Shown one piece after another: positions 53,881 through 62,314 of a DNA stretch of 64,000 nucleotides (positions are counted from its first letter, which is position 1; each line of letters starts with the position of its first letter). The stretch is from Flavobacterium shii. Lineage in GTDB: Bacteria; Bacteroidota; Bacteroidia; Flavobacteriales; Flavobacteriaceae. The DNA lies in contig NZ_JAOZEW010000020.1 of assembly GCF_025847235.1 (NCBI RefSeq), positions 48,450 to 112,449 of the forward strand, written 5' to 3'. A program made the position numbers and the translations under genes. The notes under the pieces are model-generated. The model was not told the DNA's origin, did no database searches, and saw nothing but the letters and a program-made list of their open reading frames with translations.

Positions 53881-55422
53881 ATGAAAAAAATAACATTGTT
53901 TTTATTGTTGTTAGCTGTATCATTTACAGCGTATTCACAAAAAACATATTCAATTGATAGACCATTACAGCTAGAAACTGTAACGAAAGGTATAAAAAAA
54001 GATAGTGTCTTGGTACGAGGTTCTGACAAGATTGTCAGGTTTATTCCTAGGAGTGAGCTCGGCGGTTCTCTAACTTTAGATCAAACCCTTGGTTTTGGAA
54101 GTACAGCTATTAATAAAAGTATAACCATTAAAAGTTCAGATGGATGGTACGAAACTATATTAGGACTTGGAGGGTTATCCGTTAAAGATCCACTTTCAGG
54201 AGCTAATTCATTTATTCAACAGGGAAATATTAGCGTTTCTTTTAATTCAAAATTCACTTATATCAGACCTACAGAAATTAGAAATTCTGGAGGAGGTTTT
54301 ACAAATGTATTAAGTTGGGAAAATTCTATTCCGGGTACATTTGGTCAGATTTTTCAATCTAAGTCAGGGACTATTGCGTTGACAAGTGATATTATAGCAG
54401 CAAAACAAACTTTACAACAAGTTTTTAATCAAACACCAGGTGTCGCTTCTGCAACTTATTCTGATGTAATTGGAAACACTACCACCTCATTGATAGTGGC
54501 AGTTCCCGCTTCTGGTAATCAGGCAACAGGATTTACAGGTCAAATACCGACATCTGGTGCAGAAATATTGATACAAAATGGAGAAATATCATTAAATCAA
54601 AAAGTAATTAGCTCAGCCGGAATACTTGGACAATCTCAATTAAGTTTTGAAACTCCGATTACAGGATCTGGAATACCTGCAAAAATAAAAATACCTGCAA
54701 AAGCACCTAGAGTGGATCCGTATGTTTTAACTACAATGGATGATGTTTCCTTGACAAATGCTATGAAATCTGGCATTGGGTGGGGTAGCATTACTAGCCC
54801 AAATGGACTAAATACGGTTAACCTTCAAACTTCTGCGTTTAATAATTCTGTAATTGGATATATTGGAAGTCAATACAAAGATATTTCTGATAATAATATA
54901 CAAAAAGCAGGTAGTATTATTAGTGCAGATGGTAGACTTGAGTTTACAGAGAGATATACACCTGATGGTGGAGTATCAGATTTTAAAACTAAATTATATT
55001 TTCAACAGCCTCTTTCTGATTCTTATATATATGTTCCATCGCCAGCTATTGGTGGTACCTATGCTTTGGCGCTTGCTAAAGATCTTGCGTTACTGAAACC
55101 ATACAAGGTTTGGGTAGGTACTTTAACTAATAACGGAACTAATGCGCCCACAGGTGTAGTTAACGAAAATACTTTAGGAGGAACTTTAGTATGGACTAGA
55201 ACAGGTATAGGAGAATATACAGGAACTTTAATGGGGGCTTTTAATCCTGCTTCAGGAAAAACAAATTTAGTAGTTAATGGCTCAGGGGTCACAGCTAATG
55301 GTTTTTTTGGACAAATTACAGGATCAGCCAATACGGTAGTTTTTAAAACTTATGTTTCTGGCGCAGCTTCAGATAATGTCCTTAATGGTTTTACATGGCT
55401 AGAAATAAGAGTATATCCTTAA
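53881..55422 (+). CDS. Putative tail fibre/tip protein with N-terminal signal-like sequence, 513 aa
   Basis: The N-terminus MKKITLFLLLLAVSFTAYSQ is a textbook Bacteroidota signal peptide. The rest is beta-rich and Ser/Gly/Thr-rich, fibre-like, with a C-terminal strand-rich domain (VWVGTLTNNGTNAPTGVVNE...WLEIRVYP). Position after the collar gene suggests a receptor-binding fibre, but the signal implies export in the host; a secreted or surface lysogen protein is the alternative. Confidence 0.65.
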   Translation: MKKITLFLLLLAVSFTAYSQKTYSIDRPLQLETVTKGIKKDSVLVRGSDKIVRFIPRSELGGSLTLDQTLGFGSTAINKSITIKSSDGWYETILGLGGLSVKDPLSGANSFIQQGNISVSFNSKFTYIRPTEIRNSGGGFTNVLSWENSIPGTFGQIFQSKSGTIALTSDIIAAKQTLQQVFNQTPGVASATYSDVIGNTTTSLIVAVPASGNQATGFTGQIPTSGAEILIQNGEISLNQKVISSAGILGQSQLSFETPITGSGIPAKIKIPAKAPRVDPYVLTTMDDVSLTNAMKSGIGWGSITSPNGLNTVNLQTSAFNNSVIGYIGSQYKDISDNNIQKAGSIISADGRLEFTERYTPDGGVSDFKTKLYFQQPLSDSYIYVPSPAIGGTYALALAKDLALLKPYKVWVGTLTNNGTNAPTGVVNENTLGGTLVWTRTGIGEYTGTLMGAFNPASGKTNLVVNGSGVTANGFFGQITGSANTVVFKTYVSGAASDNVLNGFTWLEIRVYP

Positions 55423-55445
55423 ATAACATCTTAAAATTATAAAAC

Positions 55446-55787
55446 ATGAACAAATTTTTAAATCTCATTCTTGGTACAACCGATGTACCAACATATTTAG
55501 CTGGACTTTTATTTGCTTTAATAGGATTAGCTTTTTATTACAAAGGCAAAATTGCCAAACGTGATAAAACTTCAAGTAATACGCCTTATCATTTCTCTTT
55601 TGCCTTTTTTACGCAAGACAATTTGGTTGAAATCGTATTTTCTGTGTTAGCTATCTTCTTGGCATTACGCTTTTCAGTAGAATATTTTGGCGTAGATATT
55701 ACTATGTTTTATTCACTTGGTATTGGCTGGACATTGCCGAAAGTAATTTCTTTAATGTACTCAATACAGAATAAAGCAAGAGAATAG
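55446..55787 (+). CDS. Small membrane protein, holin candidate
   Basis: A 113-aa protein with two or three transmembrane helices (YLAGLLFALIGLAFYY; LVEIVFSVLAIFLALRF; a weaker one after) and a charged C-terminus. Location at the end of the late block and the topology suit a holin; not proven. Confidence 0.55.
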   Translation: MNKFLNLILGTTDVPTYLAGLLFALIGLAFYYKGKIAKRDKTSSNTPYHFSFAFFTQDNLVEIVFSVLAIFLALRFSVEYFGVDITMFYSLGIGWTLPKVISLMYSIQNKARE

Positions 55788-55835
55788 TTCCAAGGAGGGC
55801 AGGAAGTAAAAAAGCCCTCCAACAAATAAAAAACT

Positions 55836-55928
55836 TCTCACGGTTATTTAAATTTAGCACAAAGCCAACGTTGGAGGACAATATATCTTCTAATGTTGGC
55901 TTTGCTATGTTTTATAAATTCCGTGAGA
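55836..55928 (+). promoter_or_regulatory. 93-bp imperfect inverted repeat upstream of the ThyA-like gene
   Basis: Outer arms TCTCACGG (55836-55843) / CCGTGAGA (55921-55928) and inner arms AAAGCCAAC (55861-55869) / GTTGGCTTT (55895-55903) are exactly nested, each with 17 bp between. It would fold as one long hairpin in the leader of the next gene, ending 41 bp before its preferred ATG. Confidence 0.65.
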
Positions 55929-55969
55929 GGTGCAAATATAGAATAATCAATCATCAATCAAAAACAGAA

Positions 55970-56608
55970 ATGAATAAGTATCATCATATACTAACTAAAA
56001 TTATCGAAAAAGGTAAAAATCAAAAGAATAAAAAAGGCTTTATAACTTATTTATTAAATCAAACGTTAGAATTAAAGCCAATTGATTTACTGGAGTTATT
56101 TGAGGGTCATCCTGTAGCAAAAAAGAAACTAAAAGATGAGTTACAGCTGTTTATGAACGGTGAACGATCAACAGAAGCGTACAGAGAAATTGGGGTTTCG
56201 TGGTGGGATTATTGTGGTCCTATTTTGGTAAATAGTTATCCAACTTACTTCGAAAAGCTTCCAAAGCTTATTGAAAAGATTAATAGGGAGAAACGAACAT
56301 CTAAAAATTATGTATTGTTTCTTGGTTCTAATGACACTGAAAGCAATCAACAGCCGTGTTTAAGTTTGATTCAGTTTCAAATCGATAAAGGTAAACTGAT
56401 AATAAGCGCATATCAGAGGAGTTCTGATGCGAATCTAGGATTACCATCAGATATTTATCATTTGTACCTTATAAGCAAGCAAATCAACCTACAATTGAAA
56501 AGCATTACATTGTTTCTAGGAAATGTTCACATCTATGAGAACAATATCGACGGTACAAAAGAATTGTTAGCAGGAAACAATACTAAATTCAATCTGAATG
56601 TTGCATAA
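55970..56608 (+). CDS. Thymidylate-synthase-family protein, dCMP-hydroxymethylase-like
   Basis: The start at 55970 (MNKYHHILTKIIEKGKNQKN) aligns with the family N-terminus; the longer frame from 55871 would run through the hairpin. The 212-aa protein keeps the core: Cys130 in QQPCLSLIQF, Arg150/Ser152/Asp153 in YQRSSDANLGLP, His187 and Tyr189 in VHIYENN, and the W-W-D segment near 78. Spacing Cys-Arg (20) and Arg-Asp161 (11) equals that of E. coli ThyA. The residue matching ThyA Asn177 is Asp161, as in dCMP-specific enzymes. The RTGTG loop and the C-terminal ~50 residues of ThyA are absent. It may alter the phage DNA base, a mom-like role. Confidence 0.8.
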   Translation: MNKYHHILTKIIEKGKNQKNKKGFITYLLNQTLELKPIDLLELFEGHPVAKKKLKDELQLFMNGERSTEAYREIGVSWWDYCGPILVNSYPTYFEKLPKLIEKINREKRTSKNYVLFLGSNDTESNQQPCLSLIQFQIDKGKLIISAYQRSSDANLGLPSDIYHLYLISKQINLQLKSITLFLGNVHIYENNIDGTKELLAGNNTKFNLNVA

Positions 56609-56674
56609 TTATGCCTTTCAATAACACTATAAAGATAGTGAATAACAATCTATTATACTAATTTTTATATAAAA

Positions 56675-56706
56675 AACCTCTATTTATGGAGGTTTTTTTT
56701 TTTTTA
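56675..56706 (+). terminator. Intrinsic terminator at the prophage right end
   Basis: AACCTC / GAGGTT stem with an 8-nt loop, then a run of at least ten T. It closes the rightward block. Confidence 0.88.
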
Positions 56707-56731
56707 AATAGTGTTTAAACACTATTTAAAA
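56702..56731. repeat. Perfect 30-bp palindrome near the prophage right end
   Basis: The sequence centred between 56716 and 56717, with core GTGTTTAAACAC, is self-complementary over 15 bp on each side. It lies 82 bp inside the end. Possibly a binding site for transposase or a host factor. Confidence 0.9.
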
Positions 56732-56764
56732 TTATATGATGTTTTCGTTATATTTGGTAAAAAA

Positions 56765-56812
56765 ATGTACATTTCATTTTAGATTTGTGTACATTTTAAT
56801 TTTTCGATTATA
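56765..56812 (-). repeat. Prophage right terminal inverted repeat with two transposase-site candidates
   Basis: Read inward: TATAATCGAAAAAT then TAAAATGTACACAAAT (complement of 56812-56783), and a second site GAAATGTACATTT (complement of 56776-56764). The shared motif AAATGTACA also occurs at the left end. Confidence 0.75.
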
Positions 56813-56835
56813 TTTCCTAATATTCTTTTTTCCAT
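56813..56835 (-). pseudogene. Detached start of the prophage-interrupted aldo/keto reductase
   Basis: ATG GAA AAA AGA ATA TTA GGA AA(A/C): encodes MEKRILG(N). It begins 23 bp downstream of the NTF2-like gene and continues, after excision of the prophage, into 22241-21283. The first four bases inside the host side (56813-56816, TTTC) are the right copy of the target duplication. Confidence 0.88.
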
Positions 56836-56858
56836 GACTTTATATTTTTAATCATTTT

Positions 56859-57332
56859 TTAAAATGTGATTGCAACTGAATTGAGAATAATCCACTTCCC
56901 CTTTCGTTTTTCAAGATGCATCGTTTGTTGCAAACGCCAATTATTTCGTGTGCCCCAAATTCGGGCATCCAGAAGATTTTGACCAACAAATACAGCTTTG
57001 TCTTCATCAATTTTTACTGAAGTTTTTACCTCAGTATAGGAATAATATTTCATTCGTTCACTTTCAATCTCTGAGAACCATTCGTCTTTTGACTGCACAT
57101 ATCCTGTGATATGTGTAAGGGTGAAACCTTGATCTAAAATTTTTTTTATTTCAACTGTATTCTTATCAATCATCAATTGAGTCAGCTGACGAGTTACATC
57201 AAGAATTTCAGATTTATTAGTATCTATTTTATCCGTTTCCATAATACCTTGTTGTTTTAACTTTGTTTGTGAACATGCAATTGTTGAATTAAAAATGAAT
57301 ATTAGAAACAATAATTTTATGAATCTTTTCAT
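56859..57332 (-). CDS. NTF2-like (DUF4440/SnoaL) lipoprotein
   Basis: A 157-aa protein with lipobox TIACS near residue 20, then an NTF2-like cone fold (LDQGFTLTHITGYVQSKDEW, VFVGQNLLDARIWGTRNNWR LQQTMHLEKRKGKWII). Such proteins bind small molecules or act as isomerase-type partners. It is part of the redox operon, originally followed by the interrupted reductase. Confidence 0.82.
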   Translation of the reverse strand: MKRFIKLLFLIFIFNSTIACSQTKLKQQGIMETDKIDTNKSEILDVTRQLTQLMIDKNTVEIKKILDQGFTLTHITGYVQSKDEWFSEIESERMKYYSYTEVKTSVKIDEDKAVFVGQNLLDARIWGTRNNWRLQQTMHLEKRKGKWIILNSVAITF

Positions 57333-57408
57333 GTTTTCAATTTTAAATAATTCGGTAACTTAAACTACTAATACTTCTCTCGATTTTAATATTTAAAACA
57401 TTGTTATC

Positions 57409-58557
57409 TTATTTCTTAAAAGGTGCTTCTACTCCCGAGTAAGCTAATACAGCTGCAGGTAATCTTTCTCCGTTAATTTGAATAGTATCTAATTCTTTGC
57501 TGAATTCCTGTAATTCATTGGCAGTAAATACAACATTATTTGATCCAATATTTTCCAACATATGTGCCATCTGTGTTGTTCCGGGAATAGGTACAACCCA
57601 AGGTTTTTGCGCCAGTAGCCAAGCCAATGAAATTTGCGCCGGACTAGCGTTCTTCTTTATACCCCAGCTTTTTATCAAATTTACAAGTTTTAGATTCTGA
57701 GGTAAATTCTCTGATAAAAATCGGGGCTCAATGCCACGAATATCTCCCGGAGCAAATCGAGTATTTGCGTCGATAGCTCCAGTTAAAAAACCTACTCCCA
57801 AAGGACTCCATGCAACAAAACCAATACCGAGTTCCTCGCAAAGCATAATAATTTCTTTTTCCGGACCACGCCATAATAACGAATATTCGTTCTGAATGGC
57901 TGTTACTGCATGAATCGCATGCGCTCTTCTTACGGTTTGTATACCTGGTTCTGAAAGTCCATAATGCATCACTTTTCCCTCTTTAATCAAATCTTTTATT
58001 GTTCCAACGACATCTTCAATAGGAACATTTGGATCTACCCGATGCTGATATAATAAATCAATACGATCTGTTCGGAGGCGTTTTAGCATTCCCTCGACTA
58101 CTTTTTTAATATGCTCCGGCTGGCTATTTAATCCAGGTAAACGCTTGCCTGTTTCTAAATCAATATTCCAACCAAACTTTGATGAAACTACTACTTTATC
58201 ACGAAAAGATGCAATGCCTTCTCCTAGAATTCGCTCTACCTCATGAGGACCATAAGCTTCGGCTGCATCGAAAAAAGTAACACCTTTATCAAAAGCAGTT
58301 CTTATGATATTGAACATTTCAGGTCGTGATGGAATTGTTGTTTGATACGTGCGACTCATATTCTGGACACCTAGACCAACACTGGAAACTTCCAAAGAAT
58401 TACCTAATTTTCGTCTACCAGATAATGGTTGTACCGCATTGTTGTTCCCGAAAAGGTTAGATTCAGACGGGACTGTTTGTGCAAGAGAAGTTGCTGGCAA
58501 TAATGCAGCTCCGGCAATAGCAAGTCCAGCTGATTTTAATAAGTCTCTACGATTCAT
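57409..58557 (-). CDS. Aldo/keto reductase with twin-arginine signal
   Basis: A 382-aa AKR exported by the Tat route: MNRRDLLKSAGLAIAGAALLP is a typical RR signal, and folded cofactor-bearing enzymes use Tat. The barrel shows FFDAAEAYG, SSKFGW and LLYQHRVDPNVP, and the NADPH-site IPGTTQMAHMLENIG. A periplasmic NADPH-type enzyme is unusual, since NADPH is not free there; it may bind the cofactor tightly. It belongs to the same minus-strand operon as three other AKRs. Confidence 0.88.
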   Translation of the reverse strand: MNRRDLLKSAGLAIAGAALLPATSLAQTVPSESNLFGNNNAVQPLSGRRKLGNSLEVSSVGLGVQNMSRTYQTTIPSRPEMFNIIRTAFDKGVTFFDAAEAYGPHEVERILGEGIASFRDKVVVSSKFGWNIDLETGKRLPGLNSQPEHIKKVVEGMLKRLRTDRIDLLYQHRVDPNVPIEDVVGTIKDLIKEGKVMHYGLSEPGIQTVRRAHAIHAVTAIQNEYSLLWRGPEKEIIMLCEELGIGFVAWSPLGVGFLTGAIDANTRFAPGDIRGIEPRFLSENLPQNLKLVNLIKSWGIKKNASPAQISLAWLLAQKPWVVPIPGTTQMAHMLENIGSNNVVFTANELQEFSKELDTIQINGERLPAAVLAYSGVEAPFKK

Positions 58558-58609
58558 AAAAATAATATTTTGTTAGATAAAAGCTTTGATTTTGTGAGCA
58601 ACTCTTCGA

Positions 58610-59461
58610 TTATATATCTAGCTTTCTAGTACTCAGCCATTTTACCATTTCGGGATCGCGATGATCAAAAAACAAACTTTTATTTGTATCCAATGTTATA
58701 ATTTTTTCCATATCCTGATCAGAAAGCTTGAAATCGAAAATATCAAAATTCTCTGCCATTCTTTCTTTTTTTACCGATTTCGGGATCACAATTACACCAC
58801 GCTGCGTAAGCCAACGAAGAATAACCTGAGCAATGCTTTTATTATATTTTGTACCGATAGCACTTAATAATTCATTTTTAAAAATGTCATTTCTTCCTTC
58901 TGCAAATGGACCCCAAGATTCAATTTGCACATTGTTATCCTGAAGGAATTTTTGTGTCTCGATTTGCTGATGAAATGGATGTGTCTCAATTTGATTAATT
59001 GCTGGAACAACTTTGTTATGCAAAATCAGATCGATTAATCTATCAGGATGGAAATTAGCAACACCAATGGCTTTAATTTTTCCTTCAGAATATAACTCTT
59101 CCATTGCCCGCCATGAACCATGTACATCACCATAAGGCTGATGAATTAAGTATAAATCCAGATAATCTAATTGCAGTCTATCCAATGATTTCTGAAATGC
59201 TTTTTTTGTATTTTCATAACCGGCATCTTGAACCCAAAGTTTAGTTGTAATAAATAATTCTTCTCTGGCAATTCCGCTTTTTTTAATAGCATTACCCACC
59301 GAAACTTCATTTAAATAGGAAGCTGCAGTATCAAGTGAACGATATCCCACGTTTATAGCATCAATTACACTTTTTTCACATTCTAATGGATCTGTGATTT
59401 GAAAAACTCCAAATCCTAAAATGGGCATTTCTATACCGTTGTTTAAAATAATATTTTCCAT
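58610..59461 (-). CDS. Aldo/keto reductase (2,5-diketo-D-gluconate reductase-like)
   Basis: A 283-aa cytosolic AKR of the AKR5 type. The catalytic set is visible: Asp and Tyr in SLDTAASYLNE, Lys in FITTKLW, His in YLIHQPYG, and the cofactor motif IPKSVKKERMAEN. Reduces aldehydes or ketones with NADPH. It differs in family from the other three AKRs in this operon. Confidence 0.9.
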   Translation of the reverse strand: MENIILNNGIEMPILGFGVFQITDPLECEKSVIDAINVGYRSLDTAASYLNEVSVGNAIKKSGIAREELFITTKLWVQDAGYENTKKAFQKSLDRLQLDYLDLYLIHQPYGDVHGSWRAMEELYSEGKIKAIGVANFHPDRLIDLILHNKVVPAINQIETHPFHQQIETQKFLQDNNVQIESWGPFAEGRNDIFKNELLSAIGTKYNKSIAQVILRWLTQRGVIVIPKSVKKERMAENFDIFDFKLSDQDMEKIITLDTNKSLFFDHRDPEMVKWLSTRKLDI

Positions 59462-59472
59462 CTTCTATTTTT

Positions 59473-59943
59473 TTAAATTAAAGGCTGTCCTAAATCTACT
59501 TTTTCTTGCCACGTAAAAAATGATTTTCTTTTCGATATTAGCCATTTTTTGTCCAAACGTTCAAACTCATCATGATAAATAACACCTAAATTTGTTTTCA
59601 TTTTTTTACCATTTTCATCACCCACAAGAGTTACATGACAATAGGCAATACTATTTGCTTTATTACCATTTAATTTAACTATTTGTTGTCCGTTGATATG
59701 ATAAAGAGTTTCAAAGTTTTTAACAAAATCTGAAAATCCCTCACTTATTTCTTTTCTTCCATTATAGGCTAATGCAAGCTGCCCGTTAAAATACGATTCT
59801 ACTATTGCGTTCTCAGTAAAAAGAAGCGCTTGTGTTTGTAAATTTCTTTCATCTGCCAAAATTGAAAAAGTATCAAATACCTCTCTTATTGCCATTTTAT
59901 CTTCGATGGCACTAATTCTAATTGTTAAATTTGTTTCTTCCAT
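59473..59943 (-). CDS. SnoaL-like NTF2-fold protein
   Basis: A 156-aa cytosolic protein with the SnoaL_4 pattern: EDKMAIREVFDTFSILADER near the start and FLYHINGQQIVKLNGNKANS-type strands, ending KKWLISKRKSFFTW. Homologues sit in oxidoreductase operons. Function unknown. Confidence 0.82.
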   Translation of the reverse strand: MEETNLTIRISAIEDKMAIREVFDTFSILADERNLQTQALLFTENAIVESYFNGQLALAYNGRKEISEGFSDFVKNFETLYHINGQQIVKLNGNKANSIAYCHVTLVGDENGKKMKTNLGVIYHDEFERLDKKWLISKRKSFFTWQEKVDLGQPLI

Positions 59944-60012
59944 TATATGTAATATGTAATTAGTTAAACTTATTTCTGCTCTAAAAAAACACTTATTAAA
60001 TGCGTCCTTTTT

Positions 60013-60990
60013 TTATTCTTCTGATAAACCTAAAAGACCTTCATTCAATCTAGCGCCTTGAAAAGTTATATTTGCAAGTCCGCTCTCGATTTCTTCCAAA
60101 TCTTTTATTGAAAGTTCCACATTTACAGATTTAATATTGTCATCTAAATATTCTACTTTATCCATTCCTGGAATCGGTACAATAAAAGTTTTTTGAGCTA
60201 ATAACCAAGCCAATGCGATTTGAACTGGTGTAGCATTTTTGGTATTTGCAATTTTGGTAAGCAACTCCACAACAGGCATATTTGCTCTAATTGCTTCGGG
60301 TGTAAAACGTGGGAAAGCAGCACGTAAATCTGTATCACTATCAAATTTGGTCTCAGGCGTAATTTTACCCGTTAAAAAACCAGTTCCTATTGGCGCCCAA
60401 GGCACAAAACCAATTCCTAATGCTTCGCAAAGTGGTAAAACGGTAACTTCTGGTTCTCTTGTCCAAATCGAATATTGATTCTGAACTGCCGAAACAGGTT
60501 GAACAATATGAGCACGCTTAATAGTTACGGCACCAGCTTCTGAAAGTCCAAAATATTTCACTTTTCCTTCTTGAATTAAATCTTTTATTGTTCCTGCAAC
60601 ATCTTCAATGGGTACATTTGGATCTACACGGTGTTGATACAATAAATCAATATAATCGGTTTGTAATCTTTTTAAAGATGCTTCAACAACTTTACGAATA
60701 TGTTCAGGTTTACTATTAATTCCAGTATCTGAAATCATTCCGAATTTTGTAGCTATAATTACTTCTTTACGAAAAGGTTTCAGGGATGCACCAACCAATT
60801 CTTCATTAGTAAATGGTCCGTAAGCTTCGGCAGTGTCAAAAAAAGTAATTCCTTTATCATAAGCTGAACGAATTACTTTAATTCCTTCGTTTATATCAGC
60901 TGCCTTTCCTGTTCCAAAACTCAAGTTCATACATCCCATTCCTAAAGCTGAAACTTCTAAACCCTGTGTTCCTAATATTCTTGTTTTCAT
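60013..60990 (-). CDS. Aldo/keto reductase (YajO/IolS-type)
   Basis: A 325-aa AKR, first gene of the redox operon, with FFDTAEAYGP, ATKFGM, LLYQHRVDPNVP and IPGMDKVEYLDDN. It is the closest relative in the window of the prophage-interrupted gene and provides the model for its missing start (MKTRILGTQGLEVSALGMG). Divergent from the AraC regulator across a 192-bp gap. Confidence 0.92.
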   Translation of the reverse strand: MKTRILGTQGLEVSALGMGCMNLSFGTGKAADINEGIKVIRSAYDKGITFFDTAEAYGPFTNEELVGASLKPFRKEVIIATKFGMISDTGINSKPEHIRKVVEASLKRLQTDYIDLLYQHRVDPNVPIEDVAGTIKDLIQEGKVKYFGLSEAGAVTIKRAHIVQPVSAVQNQYSIWTREPEVTVLPLCEALGIGFVPWAPIGTGFLTGKITPETKFDSDTDLRAAFPRFTPEAIRANMPVVELLTKIANTKNATPVQIALAWLLAQKTFIVPIPGMDKVEYLDDNIKSVNVELSIKDLEEIESGLANITFQGARLNEGLLGLSEE

Positions 60991-61149
60991 TTAGATATTC
61001 TTTTAATTTAATCGTATAATAATCTTGTTACCATTTTGACAATACAAATTTCTTTCAATAACCGTATCTTTATAGTATACAGATTACTGCTATTATTACC
61101 ATTTTTACTGATTTAGATCTCCGCCCTAACTATCTAACAATCTGAGCAG

Positions 61150-61157
61150 TATATTTG
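61150..61157 (+). promoter_or_regulatory. -7-type promoter box of the araC-type gene
   Basis: TATATTTG, 25 bp before the start codon. No clear -33 match. Confidence 0.4.
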
Positions 61158-61182
61158 TATCATAAATTCAGAAAACGAAGAC

Positions 61183-62079
61183 ATGGAACAGATTATAAAA
61201 ATTGAAAAAATAGCAGAGTATAATGATCTTAAAGGTGTTGAAACTCTGCATCCCTTAATAAGTGTCTTCGATAATTCCAGAACTAAAGCCTTGCCAAATC
61301 ATAGTCGTATGCATTTTGATTTTTATGCTGTTTTTTTGAAAGCAGGAAAATGTGGTGAACTAAAGTACGGACGAAATAACTATGATTATGATGATGGAAC
61401 GATGGTTTTTGTCGCGCCTGGACAAGTCATTGAAATTAAAAATGAAGAGGATTACCAACCTACTGGTTTGGCTTTACTTTTTCATCAGGACTTAATAAAA
61501 GGAACTTCATTAGCCAAACTAATGAGTCAATATTCTTTCTTTTCTTACGAGTTTCATGAAGCGCTTCATTTATCTCTAAAAGAGCAACAAATTATAAAAG
61601 ATTTATTTAGTAAATTAGAATACGAACTAAGTCAATCTATTGATAAACATAGTAAAAGTATTATTGTCAATAATATTGAGTTGCTACTAAATTACTGTGT
61701 TCGGTTTTATGACAGGCAATTTATAACCCGTGAAAATATCAATACAGACATCTTATCAAAATTTGAAAACTTATTAAATGATTATTTCCAATCTGAAACT
61801 CCTCAGGATATAGGTCTTCCTTCTGTTGGATATTTTGCAGATCGGTTACATCTTTCTCCAAATTATTTTGGTGATTTAATCAAAAAAGAAACTGGTAAAA
61901 CTGCTCAGGAACACATTCAATTAAAATTAATCAATTTGGCCAAAGAACGAATTTTTGACACTGAAAAATCGGTGAGTCAAATCGCATTTGAATTGGGGTT
62001 TAAATATCCACAACATTTTAATCGAATGTTTAAAAAGAATACAGGTTACACGCCAATTGAATACAGAAGCTTAAACTAA
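61183..62079 (+). CDS. AraC-family transcriptional regulator
   Basis: A 298-aa regulator with an N-terminal cupin-like sensor (GTMVFVAPGQVIEI) and a C-terminal pair of HTH motifs (VGYFADRLHLSPNYFGDLIKKE and VSQIAFELGFKYPQHFNRMFKKNTGYTPIEYR). It is divergent from the redox operon and probably controls it; such AraC/AKR pairs commonly respond to electrophiles or oxidants, though the effector here is unknown. Confidence 0.92.
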   Translation: MEQIIKIEKIAEYNDLKGVETLHPLISVFDNSRTKALPNHSRMHFDFYAVFLKAGKCGELKYGRNNYDYDDGTMVFVAPGQVIEIKNEEDYQPTGLALLFHQDLIKGTSLAKLMSQYSFFSYEFHEALHLSLKEQQIIKDLFSKLEYELSQSIDKHSKSIIVNNIELLLNYCVRFYDRQFITRENINTDILSKFENLLNDYFQSETPQDIGLPSVGYFADRLHLSPNYFGDLIKKETGKTAQEHIQLKLINLAKERIFDTEKSVSQIAFELGFKYPQHFNRMFKKNTGYTPIEYRSLN

Positions 62080-62314
62080 GATTTCCCTTTATAAACTAAA
62101 AAAAACATTTGATAACTTCTTTTTTACTTAGGTCTATTAATAATTATTTTATTGTTGATTATGTTGGCTAATAAAATTAAGTAGTTTATCCTGTATTATT
62201 AATTTTGACTGGATTGGTAATTAGTTTTATTCCGGGATTTTTATTAGGCGGAATTGTATCGTCATCAAATTGGAATTGCTACCTTTTTTACCACAGATAA
62301 TTATTTAAAAAATA

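Larger units (their letters stand above)
22242..56812. mobile_element. Complete Mu-like transposable prophage, 34.6 kb
   Basis: The boundaries are set by three agreeing signs: the 4-bp direct repeat TTTC on both sides, imperfect terminal inverted repeats starting TATAAT at both ends, and exact restoration of an aldo/keto reductase reading frame when the element is removed. Inside are a repressor, a MuA-like transposase, a MuB-like ATPase and the full set of head, contractile tail and lysis genes, so the phage looks complete. Unlike Mu, late genes lie in two divergent blocks (34.4-42.5 kb leftward, 42.6-56.6 kb rightward). No integrase or excisionase of the tyrosine or serine type is present. 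Confidence 0.95.

Noticed and set aside
22242..56812. Diversity-generating retroelement or Mom/Com homologue in the prophage
   Set aside because: No reverse transcriptase, no template/variable repeat pair beside the fibre genes, and no Mom-like acetyltransferase-type sequence were found.
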